This document shows, piece after piece, positions 24,062 to 32,736 of a DNA stretch of 37,522 nt. Each line of letters opens with the position of its first letter. Positions within the stretch are counted from its first letter, which is position 1. Position numbers and translations under genes: made by a program. Under the pieces are notes generated by a model, which was not told where the DNA came from, did no database searches, and saw only the letters and a list, made by a program, of their open reading frames with translations. Source of the DNA: Streptomyces sp. col6 (GTDB lineage: Bacteria; Actinomycetota; Actinomycetes; Streptomycetales; Streptomycetaceae); NCBI RefSeq assembly GCF_008042035.1, contig NZ_RDBL01000029.1:441100-478621 (forward strand), in the 5' to 3' direction.

Positions 24062-25180
24062 GTGGCCGACATCCAGATTCCCGCTGACATCAAGCCCGCC
24101 GACGGGCGCTTCGGCGCCGGTCCCTCCAAGGTGCGGACGGAGGCGCTCGACGCGCTGGCCGCCACCGGAACCTCTCTGCTCGGTACGTCCCACCGCCAGG
24201 CCCCGGTGAAGAACCTGGTCGGCGCGGTGCGCGAGGGCGTGCGCGACCTCTTCTCCCTCCCCGAGGGCTACGAGGTGATTCTCGGCAACGGCGGCTCCAC
24301 CGCCTTCTGGGACATCGCGACGCACGGCCTGATCGAGTCGAAGTCCCAGCACCTCAACTTCGGCGAGTTCTCGTCGAAGTTCGCGAAGGCCGCCAAGCTC
24401 GCCCCGTGGCTGGCCGACCCGACCGTCATCGCCTCCGACCCGGGCACCCACCCGGACCCGCAGGCCGAGGCGGGCGTCGACGTCTACGCGTTCACGCACA
24501 ACGAGACCTCGACCGGTGTCGCGGCTCCCGTCAAGCGGGTCGCGGGCGCGGACGAGGGCTCCCTCGTCCTGGTGGACGCCACCTCCGGCGCGGGCGGCCT
24601 GCCCGTCGACATCGCGGAGACGGACGTCTACTACTTCGCCCCGCAGAAGTCCTTCGCCTCCGACGGCGGCCTCTGGATCGGCGTGTTCTCGCCTGCCGCC
24701 CTGGAGCGCGCGGCCCGGATCCACGCCTCGGGCCGGCACATCCCGGAGTTCTTCTCGCTGCCCACGGCGATCGACAACTCCCTGAAGAACCAGACGTACA
24801 ACACCCCGGCGCTCGCCACGCTCTTCCTGCTGAACGAGCAGCTGACGTGGATGAACACCCAGGGCGGCCTGGACTTCACGACCGGCCGCACGGCCGCCTC
24901 CTCGGGCCACCTCTACGGCTGGGCCGAGGAGTCCAAGTACGCGACCCCGTTCGTCACCGACCCGGCCAAGCGCTCGCAGGTCATCGGCACGATCGACTTC
25001 GCCGACGAGATCGACGCCTCCGCGATCGCCAAGGTGCTGCGTGCCAACGGCATCGTCGACACCGACCCGTACCGCAAGCTGGGCCGCAACCAGCTCCGCG
25101 TGGCGATGTTCCCGGCCATCGACCCGTCGGACGTCCAGGCCCTGACGGCCTGCATCGACTACGTGATCGAGAAGCTGTAG
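24062..25180 (+). CDS. serC: Phosphoserine aminotransferase
   Basis: A 372-residue class-V PLP aminotransferase of the actinobacterial SerC type. It converts 3-phosphohydroxypyruvate and glutamate to phosphoserine and 2-oxoglutarate in serine synthesis, and in some organisms also acts in pyridoxal phosphate synthesis. Seen: the N-terminal DGRFGAGPSKVR, the cofactor region LGNGGSTAFWD, THNETSTGVAAP, VLVDATSGAGGLPVD and the PLP-lysine motif YFAPQKSFASDGGLW (Lys196), then GRNQLRVAMFPAIDPSDV at the C-terminus. GTG 24062 matches the known N-terminus. It is a single-gene unit with its own promoter and a strong terminator. Confidence 0.96.
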   Translation: MADIQIPADIKPADGRFGAGPSKVRTEALDALAATGTSLLGTSHRQAPVKNLVGAVREGVRDLFSLPEGYEVILGNGGSTAFWDIATHGLIESKSQHLNFGEFSSKFAKAAKLAPWLADPTVIASDPGTHPDPQAEAGVDVYAFTHNETSTGVAAPVKRVAGADEGSLVLVDATSGAGGLPVDIAETDVYYFAPQKSFASDGGLWIGVFSPAALERAARIHASGRHIPEFFSLPTAIDNSLKNQTYNTPALATLFLLNEQLTWMNTQGGLDFTTGRTAASSGHLYGWAEESKYATPFVTDPAKRSQVIGTIDFADEIDASAIAKVLRANGIVDTDPYRKLGRNQLRVAMFPAIDPSDVQALTACIDYVIEKL

Positions 25181-25194
25181 CCCGTACGCCCCGG

Positions 25195-25237
25195 AACGGC
25201 CCTGCGCACCGCGAGGTGTGCGGGGCCGTTTCTGCTT
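25195..25237 (+). terminator. Rho-independent-like terminator of serC
   Basis: AACGGCCC plus GCGCACC pairs with GGTGTGC plus GGGCCGTT (25195-25230) around a GCGA loop, with only small mismatches, followed by a T-rich tail (TTCTGCTT). It begins 15 bases after the serC stop. Confidence 0.85.
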
Positions 25238-25249
25238 CACTCGACCGTG

Positions 25250-25261
25250 TGGCATATGCCA
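25250..25261. promoter_or_regulatory. Palindrome upstream of the Uma2-like gene
   Basis: TGGCATATGCCA is a perfect 12-base palindrome, flanked by GTG on the left and GACAC on the right, about 70 bases before the Uma2-like start. It is a candidate operator or promoter element. Confidence 0.4.
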
Positions 25262-25330
25262 GACACACGACCCGGCGCCGTTCCGCCCTACGATGATGGT
25301 CTCGACACCAGCCATTCCAGGAGGCCCGCA

Positions 25331-25957
25331 ATGTCTGCATCAGCAGTCGAGCACCCCTGTGACGATGGACCGGAGCCCCTGCTCGTCACGGCCAACCGGC
25401 TCGCCGAGCAGAATCCCGGCCATCGCGTCGAGATCATCGGAGGCGTCATCACCGTGGCCCCACCCCCGGACGGCCCGCACGCCCGCGCTCTGACCAAGCT
25501 CATGCGTCCATTCATCGCGGCCGGACTCGATGACGGGGAGACGGCGGTCCTCCAAGGCATCGGCCTGTGGCTGCCGGGCGGCCCCGAGGACTACGCGGTC
25601 CCCGATCTCGCCCTGGTGGACGCGGACTTCGACGAACACCTGATCAAGAACAACAGTTACGACCCGGCCGTCTTCCGCCTGGTCCTGGAGGTCACCTCCA
25701 GCAACTACACCAGCGACCTGCGGCACAAGGTCGCCGCGTACGCCGAGGCCAAGATCCCCGTCTACGTGATCCTCGACCGGAAGCACGGCCGCGTCCACGT
25801 CCTTACGGAACCGCTGGGCAGCTCGTACGACCGCCATGAGGTGTACGCCCCCGGCCAGCAGGCGCCGCTGCCCGCCTCGATCGGGGCCGAGGTGAGCCTC
25901 GATGTCGCCGAGCTGATCGATGCGGGCCGGGCCAAGCCCCGTACGCCGGACGCCTGA
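25331..25957 (+). CDS. Uma2-family (DUF820) nuclease-fold protein
   Basis: A 208-residue protein of the Uma2/DUF820 family, which has a restriction-endonuclease-like (PD-(D/E)xK) core. Visible core residues are the Asp of VPDLALVDADFDEH and the Glu of LVLEVTSSNYTSDLRHKVAAYAEAKIPVYVILD, followed by a Lys in HKVAAY. ATG 25331 has AGGAGG at 25318-25323. Streptomyces genomes carry many copies, and their biological role (defence, mobile-element relic or nucleic-acid processing) is not settled. It converges on the GNAT gene, leaving 4 bases between the stops. Confidence 0.88.
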   Translation: MSASAVEHPCDDGPEPLLVTANRLAEQNPGHRVEIIGGVITVAPPPDGPHARALTKLMRPFIAAGLDDGETAVLQGIGLWLPGGPEDYAVPDLALVDADFDEHLIKNNSYDPAVFRLVLEVTSSNYTSDLRHKVAAYAEAKIPVYVILDRKHGRVHVLTEPLGSSYDRHEVYAPGQQAPLPASIGAEVSLDVAELIDAGRAKPRTPDA

Positions 25958-25961
25958 GGCC

Positions 25962-26459
25962 CTAACCCAGCGCCCACCGCTCCTCGCCGTCCTCCCACTC
26001 CCCCGTCCGTGCCAGGCCCGCCCCGGTGGCCACGGCGGCGGAGGCCGTGTGTTCGGGGTGGATGTGGGCGATCACGGTCCGTACGCCGGTCTCCCTGAGG
26101 TGCGCGACCAGGCCCCCGGCCGCCTCCCGGGCGTAGCCGCGTCCCTGCCAGGGGACGCCCACCACCCAGGCGATCTCGGCGCGGTCGCCGCGCACCGTGG
26201 CCTGCACGTACCCCACGAGGCCGTCCCCGGCCCGCAGTACCCAGTTGCACCACAGCTCCTCCCGGTCCGGCGACCCGGCCGTCTGGCGTACGTACCGGGC
26301 GCGCAGGGCGTCCGGTGTCTCCGGAGCGCCCCCGGTGAAGGTGTGCAGGGCGGGATCGGACAGCACGGCGGCCATCTCGTCCGCGTACTCCACCCGCAGG
26401 GGCAGGGCGTCGAGGCGGGGCGTGGCGAAGGGCGCGGGGCCGCGGAAATCGGTCGTCAT
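25962..26459 (-). CDS. GNAT N-acetyltransferase
   Basis: A 165-residue GNAT-fold acetyltransferase. The acetyl-CoA pyrophosphate loop is VPWQGRGYAREAAGGLV, preceded by the beta4 strand AEIAWVVG. RTVIAHIHPEHTASAAVATGAGLARTGEW is the usual C-terminal part (N replaced by H in the NxxS region). ATG 26459 gives MTTDFRGPAPFATPRLDALPLR. It is divergent from the PPOX gene with an 82-base gap. The acceptor substrate is unknown. Confidence 0.88.
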   Translation of the reverse strand: MTTDFRGPAPFATPRLDALPLRVEYADEMAAVLSDPALHTFTGGAPETPDALRARYVRQTAGSPDREELWCNWVLRAGDGLVGYVQATVRGDRAEIAWVVGVPWQGRGYAREAAGGLVAHLRETGVRTVIAHIHPEHTASAAVATGAGLARTGEWEDGEERWALG

Positions 26460-26541
26460 GATCCGGGGACCCTACGCGAATCGGCGGCCCGGTGTCCGCT
26501 GCCCGGATGAGCACGGGCCCGTACCGGCGGACCATGGAGGC

Positions 26542-26937
26542 ATGGATACGATCCCGCAGCTCAAGCCCTATGTGAGGCAGTACACCGTCCTGCTGAGCAC
26601 GCGGCGGCAGGACGGGACGCACGCCGACACCCCGGTGCACATCGCGGTCGAGGGCGACCACGCCTACATCCGGACGTTCTCCTCGGCGTGGAAGGTCGAG
26701 CGGATGCGCAACCACCCGAGGGTGCGGATCGGCCCGTGCACCGTACGCGGCCGGCCGACCGGGCCACAGATCGAGGCCCACGCACGCCTTCTCCCGGCCG
26801 GTTCGAAGGAGAACACGCACGCGTCCCGGATGCTGTCCCGCAAGTACCCGGCCACCCAGGGCGTGCTCGTCCCGCTGACCCACCGGCTCAAGCGGGACCG
26901 GACCCTGCACTACGAGATCCGGCCGGTCGAGCCCTGA
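26542..26937 (+). CDS. PPOX-class F420-dependent oxidoreductase-like protein
   Basis: A 131-residue split-beta-barrel flavin/F420-binding protein. PVHIAVEGDHAYIRTFSSAWKVERMRNHPRVRIGPC matches the F420/FMN phosphate-binding strand and loop of PPOX-class F420 enzymes, and the C-terminal segment HASRMLSRKYPATQG is also typical. Substrate unknown. The start is odd: GGAGG ends only one base before ATG 26542, too near for a normal Shine-Dalgarno, and another ATG 8 bases upstream is out of frame. Codon and homology patterns still favour 26542. Confidence 0.85.
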   Translation: MDTIPQLKPYVRQYTVLLSTRRQDGTHADTPVHIAVEGDHAYIRTFSSAWKVERMRNHPRVRIGPCTVRGRPTGPQIEAHARLLPAGSKENTHASRMLSRKYPATQGVLVPLTHRLKRDRTLHYEIRPVEP

Positions 26938-27011
26938 CCCCAAGTTCCCTTCGTGGTAGGTAGGTTGAAGGTGTTGCCGGCCGACGGGGATGTGATGACA
27001 GGGAACGTACG

Positions 27012-30000
27012 GTGAGCGCCGGGACCGCCGCGCGCCTCCTGCTCGGTCAGTCCGCCCGCGCGGAGACCGATGCCCGCGCCCTGGAATGGTTCCTCGGCCC
27101 CGAGGCGCAGGCGGCGGCCGACGAGGTGCGGGCCGCCGTCGTCCTGCCCGACAACACCCCCTGGCCGCCCGGGGCCCTCGCCCTCGGCCACACCGAGTGG
27201 TGCCGCTTCCTCGCGGCGCAGGAGGCCGACCCGGCGTCGCTCGGGGCCGCGGTGCTGTGGTTCCTGGCGGTGGACGGGCAAGACCCCGGGCAACTGCCGC
27301 AGGACCTGCGCCCGTTGTACGCCCTGCTGAGGGGCGCGCCGGGCGGCGCGGCGACCGAGCCCGGCCACGCGTACGAGGCGGCCATCGGGATGACCGTGCT
27401 GTTCCAGCAGGGCCGTGCCGAGGGCGCCCTCCCGTACACCGAGATCCTGTTACGGCACGCCGCCGCGGCCTTCGGCGACGGCAGCCTCGAACAGGGCACC
27501 TGCCTCTCCGACCTGGGGCTCGTTCTCTTCTACGGGGCCCAGACCGGCGGCGAGCAGCACGCGCTCACCGCCGCCGTCGGGGTCGGCCGCGCCGCCGTCG
27601 TCTGCGCCCCGGGCAACGAGGACGAGCAGGCCCGCAGGCACGGCAACCTGGGCCACACCCTGCGCCACTGGGCCGCGGCGAACGGCGACCACGACGCCAT
27701 GCGGGAAGCGGTCGCCGAGCTGCGGAAGGCGGTGGAGCTCACCACCTGGAACAACCCGTTCCGTCCCCAGTTCGGCGCCACCCTCGGCTCGGCCCTGTGC
27801 TCCGCGGCGAAGCTCCTGGCCGATCCCGCGCTCCGCCGCGAGGGCGTCACCCGGCTGCGCGAGGCGCTGGCGGAACCGGACACCGCGCTGTCGAGCCGGG
27901 CCTCGTTCCTCTCCGACCTGGGCGTCGCCCTGGTCCAGGGCGCCCCGGAGAACGGGGACCGCACCGAGGAGTACGAAGAGGGCCTCGCCCTCTGCCGCGA
28001 GGCGGCGGCGACGGCCCCCAACCCGTACGAGCGCACGGTGTACCGCAGCAACCTCGTCCTGATCATGGGCAGTTACTCCTCCCGCATCGGCGACCGCCGC
28101 GTACTGGAGGAGGCGTGCGAGATCGCCCGGGAGACCCTGGCCGGCACACCGGACGGGCATCCGTTCCGCGCCCAGGGGCACTCGTCGCTCGCCCGCCTGC
28201 TGGGCGCGCGGCACACCGTCTCGGGCCGGCAGGACGACCTGGAGCAGGCCGTCGACCACGCCCGCCTCGGGCTGGAAGGCCTGCCCGCCGACGACTTCGG
28301 CCGACGGGTGACGCACGCCGACGGACTGGCCGATCTGCTGTCCAACCGTGCCCGCCGGCCCGCCGGTGCGGACGTCCCGGCGGCCCTGCCCCAGTGCCTC
28401 GCGCTCATCCGTGCCCTGGCCTCGGACCTTCCGGCCCGCTCGGCCCTGCGGGCGCGTGCCCTGCGGGCGCTCGGGAGCTGCCTGCGGGGATCGGGCGACC
28501 CGGCCGACCTCGACGAGGCCGTCGACTGCTTCCACAAGTGCCTCGCCCTGCCCGCCCCCGACGACGGCTTCCGGGCCACCACGCGCTTCGCCCTCGGCAC
28601 GGTGCTGGCCCAGCGCGCGGGGGCGGACGAGGGCGCGTGGCGGCAGGGCGCCGAGGAGATGCGCCGGGCGCTCGGCCTGTTCGCGGCCGACGACCCGGCG
28701 TACTGGGAGTGCCATACGGAATACGTGACGGCCCTCATCACACGGGGCGACGTGACGACGGGTACCGACCTGTACGAGGAGGCGGTGCGCCACGTACGCG
28801 AGGAGCTGGAGCGTGCTCCCCTCTCCCGGTCCAGGGAGTCCGTGCGCCGGTCCAACCTCGGCGTCTGCCTGGTGAAGGTCGCCCTGCGCGCCGGCCGGCC
28901 CGAACTCCTCACCGAAGCCGTGGCCGCCCACCGCGAGGCCATGGCCCTGTCCTCGCCCGACGACTTCCTCCACGCGCACCAGCGCACCTGCTTCGGGGAG
29001 GCCCTGCTGGCCCGCGCCGAGTTCTGCTCGGACACCGAAGCACTGCGGGAGGGCGTCGAGGTGCTGCGCGGGGCCGTGGCCGTCTCCGACGAGGAGACGT
29101 ACGGCGGGGCCACCTGCCGCACCGCGCTCGGGGACGCCCTGCGCAACCTCGCCCGGCTCTCCGCCGACCCCGCCCCGCTGGAGGAGGCCGTCCGCTGGCA
29201 CCGGGAGGCACTGGTGATGGCGTCGGGGCCGCCGGAGCCCGTGACCCTGCTCGGCCTCGCGAACAGCCTGGGAGCCCTGCACCGCCACACGCGCGACGTG
29301 CGCCACAGCGACGAGGCCATCTTCCAGTTCCGCGCCGCCCTGGCCGCGCTGAGCCCCGAGACCGCGGAGCTGCGGGGCTCCATCCTCACCAGCCTGGGCT
29401 ACATCCAGTGGAGCCGGGCCCGGCACACCGGCGACGAACTCCTCATGGACGCCGCCGTCGACACCTTGCGCGAGGCCGTGTCCTGCACGCCCCGGGCCCG
29501 GATCAGCATGACGCTCACCAACCTGGGCAGCGCCCTCATGGACCGCAGCCGCCGCACCGGCGACCGCACCTGGCTGGCCGAGGCGGTGACGGTGCTGCGG
29601 AGGGCGCTGAGCGAGTCCCTGCCCGCGGCCATGGACCGCTCCCTGCACCTGAACAACCTGGCCGAGGCGCTGCGCCAGTGGGACGCGCTCACCGGTGACA
29701 CGGCGGCCACCGGCGAGGCGATGGCCCTGCTGCGCGCGGCCATCGCCGTGGAGCACGGCGACCTCGAAGGCGGTGAGGGGGCCTCGATCAACCTGGCGGA
29801 CATGCTGATCAACCAGGCGCAGGCCACCGACGACCTGCCCACCGCGGCGGAGGCCCGCCGGCTCCTGGAGGACGTGGTGGCCCGGCTCGGCGAGCGCCAC
29901 CCCTCACGCTTCTTCGCGCTGCAGAAGCTCACCGTGGCCTGTCAGGTCTTCGCCCACCTCTGCGGCGACCCGTCCGCACCAAAGGCCCGTCAGGCATGGG

Positions 30001-31784
30001 AGCGGGCGGCCGCGGCCGCTGGGGAGTCCCTGGTCGGCATGGCCGAGGGCGACCCCAACCACGCCCTCTCCCAGACCCTGCTGGCCATGACCCAGCTGAA
30101 CCGCCATGCCGCGGGCGAACCGGTCGACCTGGCGGAAGTGATCCGCGTCGCCCGCGACGGCGCCCGCAATCCGGCCGCCCACGGTGTGACCCGGGTCCAG
30201 GCCGCCCACGGCTGGGGGCTGGCCGCCGTCCGGGCGGGCGACCGCGCGGAGGCGCTGGAGGGATACGCGTACGCCGTGGGCCTGCTGCCCGGCATCGCCC
30301 CGCGCGGCCTGGCCCGCATCGACCAGGAGGCCCGGCTGACCAGCGGTGAGGGCGTGGCGAGCGACGCCGCCGCGCTGGCGATCGACGCGGGCCGGCCGGA
30401 CTACGCGCTCACCCTGCTGGAACAGGGGCGGGGCGTGCTGCTGGGCCAGGGCCTGGAGGACCGGGCCGACGTGTCGCGGCTGCGCGAGCTGGACCCCGTC
30501 CGCGCGGCGGAGTTCGAGCGCGTCCGCGACGAGCTCAGCGCGCCGCCGCCGCTCTCCCCCACCCAGGACGCGCACCGGGCGGGCGAGATCGCCGAGGCCC
30601 GGCACGCCCTGGCCGCCCGCTGGAGCCGGCTCCTCGCGGAGGTACGCGAACTGCCCGGCCTGGACGGCTTCCTGCGCCCGCCCGCCGTACCGGAGCTGGT
30701 CGCCGCCGCCGACGGCGGACCCGTGGTGGTGGTCAACGTCAGCGGCCACCGCTGCGATGCCCTGATCGTGACCGCGGGCGCCGGGATCGACGTGGTCCCG
30801 CTGCCCGGACTCGCCCTGGAGGCGGTCATCGGGCGGGTGGCCGAGTTCGTCGACGGCATCGAGACCGCGTACGGCGCCAACGGCGTGGACGAGGCCGTGG
30901 CCATGATGGGCACCCTCTCCGACACCCTCACCTGGCTCTGGAACACGATCGCCGCCCCTGTCCTCACCCGCCTCGGTCTCCACACCACCCCGGCCGCCGG
31001 TGAGCCCTGGCCCCGGCTGTGGTGGTGTCCGACCGGCTGGCTGTCCTTCCTGCCGCTGCACGCGGCCGGGCGCGGCGGCCGGGACTCCGGCACCTGGGTC
31101 ATGGACCGTGCCGTGTCCTCGTACACCCCGACCCTGCGCGCCCTGGTCCGCGCCCGCGCCGGGCTCACCGCCGGTGCCCGGGTCCGTGCGCGGCCCCGGC
31201 CGCTCGTCGTGGCGCTCGCCGAGACGCCGGGGGCCTCACCGCTGCCCGGTGTCGTCCGGGAGGTGGAGGTGCTGGCGGAGCTGTTCCCGGGCGGGCGGCT
31301 GATGTCCGGGCCCGAGGCCACGGTGGCGGCGGTCGGCGGGGCGCTCGAAGCGCATCCCTGGGTCCACTTCAGCTGTCACGGGGTCAGCGAGCCGCTCACC
31401 CCGTCACGGAGCGGGCTCGTCCTGTACGACGGCCGCCTCACCGTGTCGGATGTCGCCACCCGGCGCCCGGGGAACCCGGAACTGGCCGTGCTGTCCGCCT
31501 GTTCCGCTTCGCAGGGCGGCATCGAGCTGTCCGACGAGGCGGTGCAGCTGGCCGCGTCCTTCCAGCTGGCCGGGTATCCACATGTGATCGGGACCCTGTG
31601 GCCCATCGCGGACAAGCTGGCGACGCACCTCACCGAGGAGCTGTACACCGCGCTCGCCGAGGACGTGGCCCGGGGCCGCCCACTCGACCCGGCCGCCGCC
31701 CTGCACCGCCCGGTCAGGGCCCTGCGCGACCGCTACGCGCGCGCCCCGCACCTGTGGGCGGCGCACATCCACTCCGGGCCGTGA
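27012..31784 (+). CDS. Giant TPR-CHAT caspase-like protein
   Basis: A 1590-residue protein. From about residue 130 to 1150 it is a long array of TPR-like helical repeats of roughly 50-60 residues (recurring R..L..LG.AL and EAV..LREAL patterns). A linker follows (about 1160-1300), then a C-terminal CHAT (caspase-HetF-associated with TPR) protease domain. The catalytic pair is present: His1456 in HFSCHG and Cys1497 in LSACSAS, with later VIGTLWPIAD. There is no signal peptide or membrane helix. GTG 27012 follows AGGGA. Related TPR-CHAT proteins are effectors or sensors in bacterial conflict and programmed-death systems; the target here is unknown. It converges on the DUF6338-like gene pair. Confidence 0.9.
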   Translation: MSAGTAARLLLGQSARAETDARALEWFLGPEAQAAADEVRAAVVLPDNTPWPPGALALGHTEWCRFLAAQEADPASLGAAVLWFLAVDGQDPGQLPQDLRPLYALLRGAPGGAATEPGHAYEAAIGMTVLFQQGRAEGALPYTEILLRHAAAAFGDGSLEQGTCLSDLGLVLFYGAQTGGEQHALTAAVGVGRAAVVCAPGNEDEQARRHGNLGHTLRHWAAANGDHDAMREAVAELRKAVELTTWNNPFRPQFGATLGSALCSAAKLLADPALRREGVTRLREALAEPDTALSSRASFLSDLGVALVQGAPENGDRTEEYEEGLALCREAAATAPNPYERTVYRSNLVLIMGSYSSRIGDRRVLEEACEIARETLAGTPDGHPFRAQGHSSLARLLGARHTVSGRQDDLEQAVDHARLGLEGLPADDFGRRVTHADGLADLLSNRARRPAGADVPAALPQCLALIRALASDLPARSALRARALRALGSCLRGSGDPADLDEAVDCFHKCLALPAPDDGFRATTRFALGTVLAQRAGADEGAWRQGAEEMRRALGLFAADDPAYWECHTEYVTALITRGDVTTGTDLYEEAVRHVREELERAPLSRSRESVRRSNLGVCLVKVALRAGRPELLTEAVAAHREAMALSSPDDFLHAHQRTCFGEALLARAEFCSDTEALREGVEVLRGAVAVSDEETYGGATCRTALGDALRNLARLSADPAPLEEAVRWHREALVMASGPPEPVTLLGLANSLGALHRHTRDVRHSDEAIFQFRAALAALSPETAELRGSILTSLGYIQWSRARHTGDELLMDAAVDTLREAVSCTPRARISMTLTNLGSALMDRSRRTGDRTWLAEAVTVLRRALSESLPAAMDRSLHLNNLAEALRQWDALTGDTAATGEAMALLRAAIAVEHGDLEGGEGASINLADMLINQAQATDDLPTAAEARRLLEDVVARLGERHPSRFFALQKLTVACQVFAHLCGDPSAPKARQAWERAAAAAGESLVGMAEGDPNHALSQTLLAMTQLNRHAAGEPVDLAEVIRVARDGARNPAAHGVTRVQAAHGWGLAAVRAGDRAEALEGYAYAVGLLPGIAPRGLARIDQEARLTSGEGVASDAAALAIDAGRPDYALTLLEQGRGVLLGQGLEDRADVSRLRELDPVRAAEFERVRDELSAPPPLSPTQDAHRAGEIAEARHALAARWSRLLAEVRELPGLDGFLRPPAVPELVAAADGGPVVVVNVSGHRCDALIVTAGAGIDVVPLPGLALEAVIGRVAEFVDGIETAYGANGVDEAVAMMGTLSDTLTWLWNTIAAPVLTRLGLHTTPAAGEPWPRLWWCPTGWLSFLPLHAAGRGGRDSGTWVMDRAVSSYTPTLRALVRARAGLTAGARVRARPRPLVVALAETPGASPLPGVVREVEVLAELFPGGRLMSGPEATVAAVGGALEAHPWVHFSCHGVSEPLTPSRSGLVLYDGRLTVSDVATRRPGNPELAVLSACSASQGGIELSDEAVQLAASFQLAGYPHVIGTLWPIADKLATHLTEELYTALAEDVARGRPLDPAAALHRPVRALRDRYARAPHLWAAHIHSGP

Positions 31785-31793
31785 GCGGGACGC

Positions 31794-31988
31794 TCAGGGC
31801 GCGTCCGGCTCCCCCGGCGGCAGCGGCTCCCCCAGCTCGCCCATGACCGACCCCGAGGGGCCCTGCGGCAGTTCGTCGGGCTCGGCCAGGCCGTCGGTGG
31901 GGTGGTAGGTCCTGCGGAAGGAGAACTCGTCGACCAGGGCCGCGAGTTCGTCATCACTGTCCGGACTGCCCGGTTCCTGATCGCTCAC
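31794..31988 (-). CDS. Small acidic hypothetical protein
   Basis: A 64-residue acidic, Pro-rich protein (SDQEPGSPDSDDELAALVDE near the start; FSFRRTYHPTDGL in the middle). GTG 31988 has AGGAG nine bases upstream and overlaps the 3' end of the DUF6338-like gene by 35 bases, so translation is probably coupled. I do not recognise a family. It lies directly behind the stop of the TPR-CHAT gene on the other strand and could be a partner of the membrane protein. Confidence 0.55.
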   Translation of the reverse strand: MSDQEPGSPDSDDELAALVDEFSFRRTYHPTDGLAEPDELPQGPSGSVMGELGEPLPPGEPDAP

Positions 31989-32643
31989 CCTCGTCCGCTC
32001 CTCTCACCACCGGCCGCTGCCGCGCGGGCGGCAGCAGCACCTCCAGTACGTCGATGTCGGCCGCCCGTACGTACACGCCCCCGGTCCCGGGCACCCGGCC
32101 CAGGAAGCGGCCGTCGGCCCCCATCCGGTACTGGGCCTCCAGATAGAGGTCCCCGCTCTGCGGATACGCCGAGACGGCGGACCGGGAGCCCAGCCAACCG
32201 CCCACCCACAGCCCGCTCTTGAGCCGTACGCGCACGAAGCAGGAGCCGCGTCCGCTGAAGAGCGCGTCCCAGGCGGTCGGCGTCGGCTCGTACCGGGCCC
32301 GCGCGTGCCGCCGCTGCAGGACCGCCTCCGCCCAGGCGAGCGCGGACGGCACGGCGACGATCAGCAGCAGCGCGGCGAGACCCGCCTGCCGGGGCTGCCG
32401 GGACACCGCGGCGAGGGGCCCGTCCCCGTCCCCCAGCAGCAGCCCGAGCAGCCAGGGCCCGGCGGCCACCACGTACAGGGTGTCGAGCAGGGCGCCCGCG
32501 GCGATGGCGCGCACCAGACGGTTCTGCGGCTCCTGTTCGGTGGCGAGCGGGCCGCGCAGCCGTTCCCGCGCGGCCTGGTAGAAGACGCCGGGCAGCACGA
32601 GGATCAGCAGGATGGTCAGCTGCTGCACCGTTCCCGGGACCAT
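31954..32643 (-). CDS. DUF6338-like membrane protein
   Basis: A 229-residue protein with three predicted membrane helices (about 8-24, 46-70 and 87-109) and a soluble beta-rich C-terminal domain (about 115-205: FVRVRLKSGLWVGGWLGSRS, then SGDLYLEAQYRMG, then VYVRAADIDVLEVLLP) that looks SH3/Sm-like. This layout fits the DUF6338 family, widespread in actinobacteria and of unknown function. ATG 32643 gives MVPGTVQQLTILLILVLPG; a GTG five codons in is possible. The small acidic ORF overlaps its 3' end. Confidence 0.75.
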   Translation of the reverse strand: MVPGTVQQLTILLILVLPGVFYQAARERLRGPLATEQEPQNRLVRAIAAGALLDTLYVVAAGPWLLGLLLGDGDGPLAAVSRQPRQAGLAALLLIVAVPSALAWAEAVLQRRHARARYEPTPTAWDALFSGRGSCFVRVRLKSGLWVGGWLGSRSAVSAYPQSGDLYLEAQYRMGADGRFLGRVPGTGGVYVRAADIDVLEVLLPPARQRPVVRGADEGERSGTGQSGQ

Positions 32644-32736
32644 CGTGGTGCCGCACCCCCGTGCCGTGTACGTGCCCGAACCCTGCCGCCCCAGGATGAC
32701 GCACCGGGCGGCCCCGCGTCAGCGGATCGGGCCGCC

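Noticed and set aside
27450..29900. An 816-codon minus-strand frame inside the TPR-CHAT gene.
   Set aside because: It is an antisense shadow of the TPR repeats with no ribosome site and no recognisable domain.
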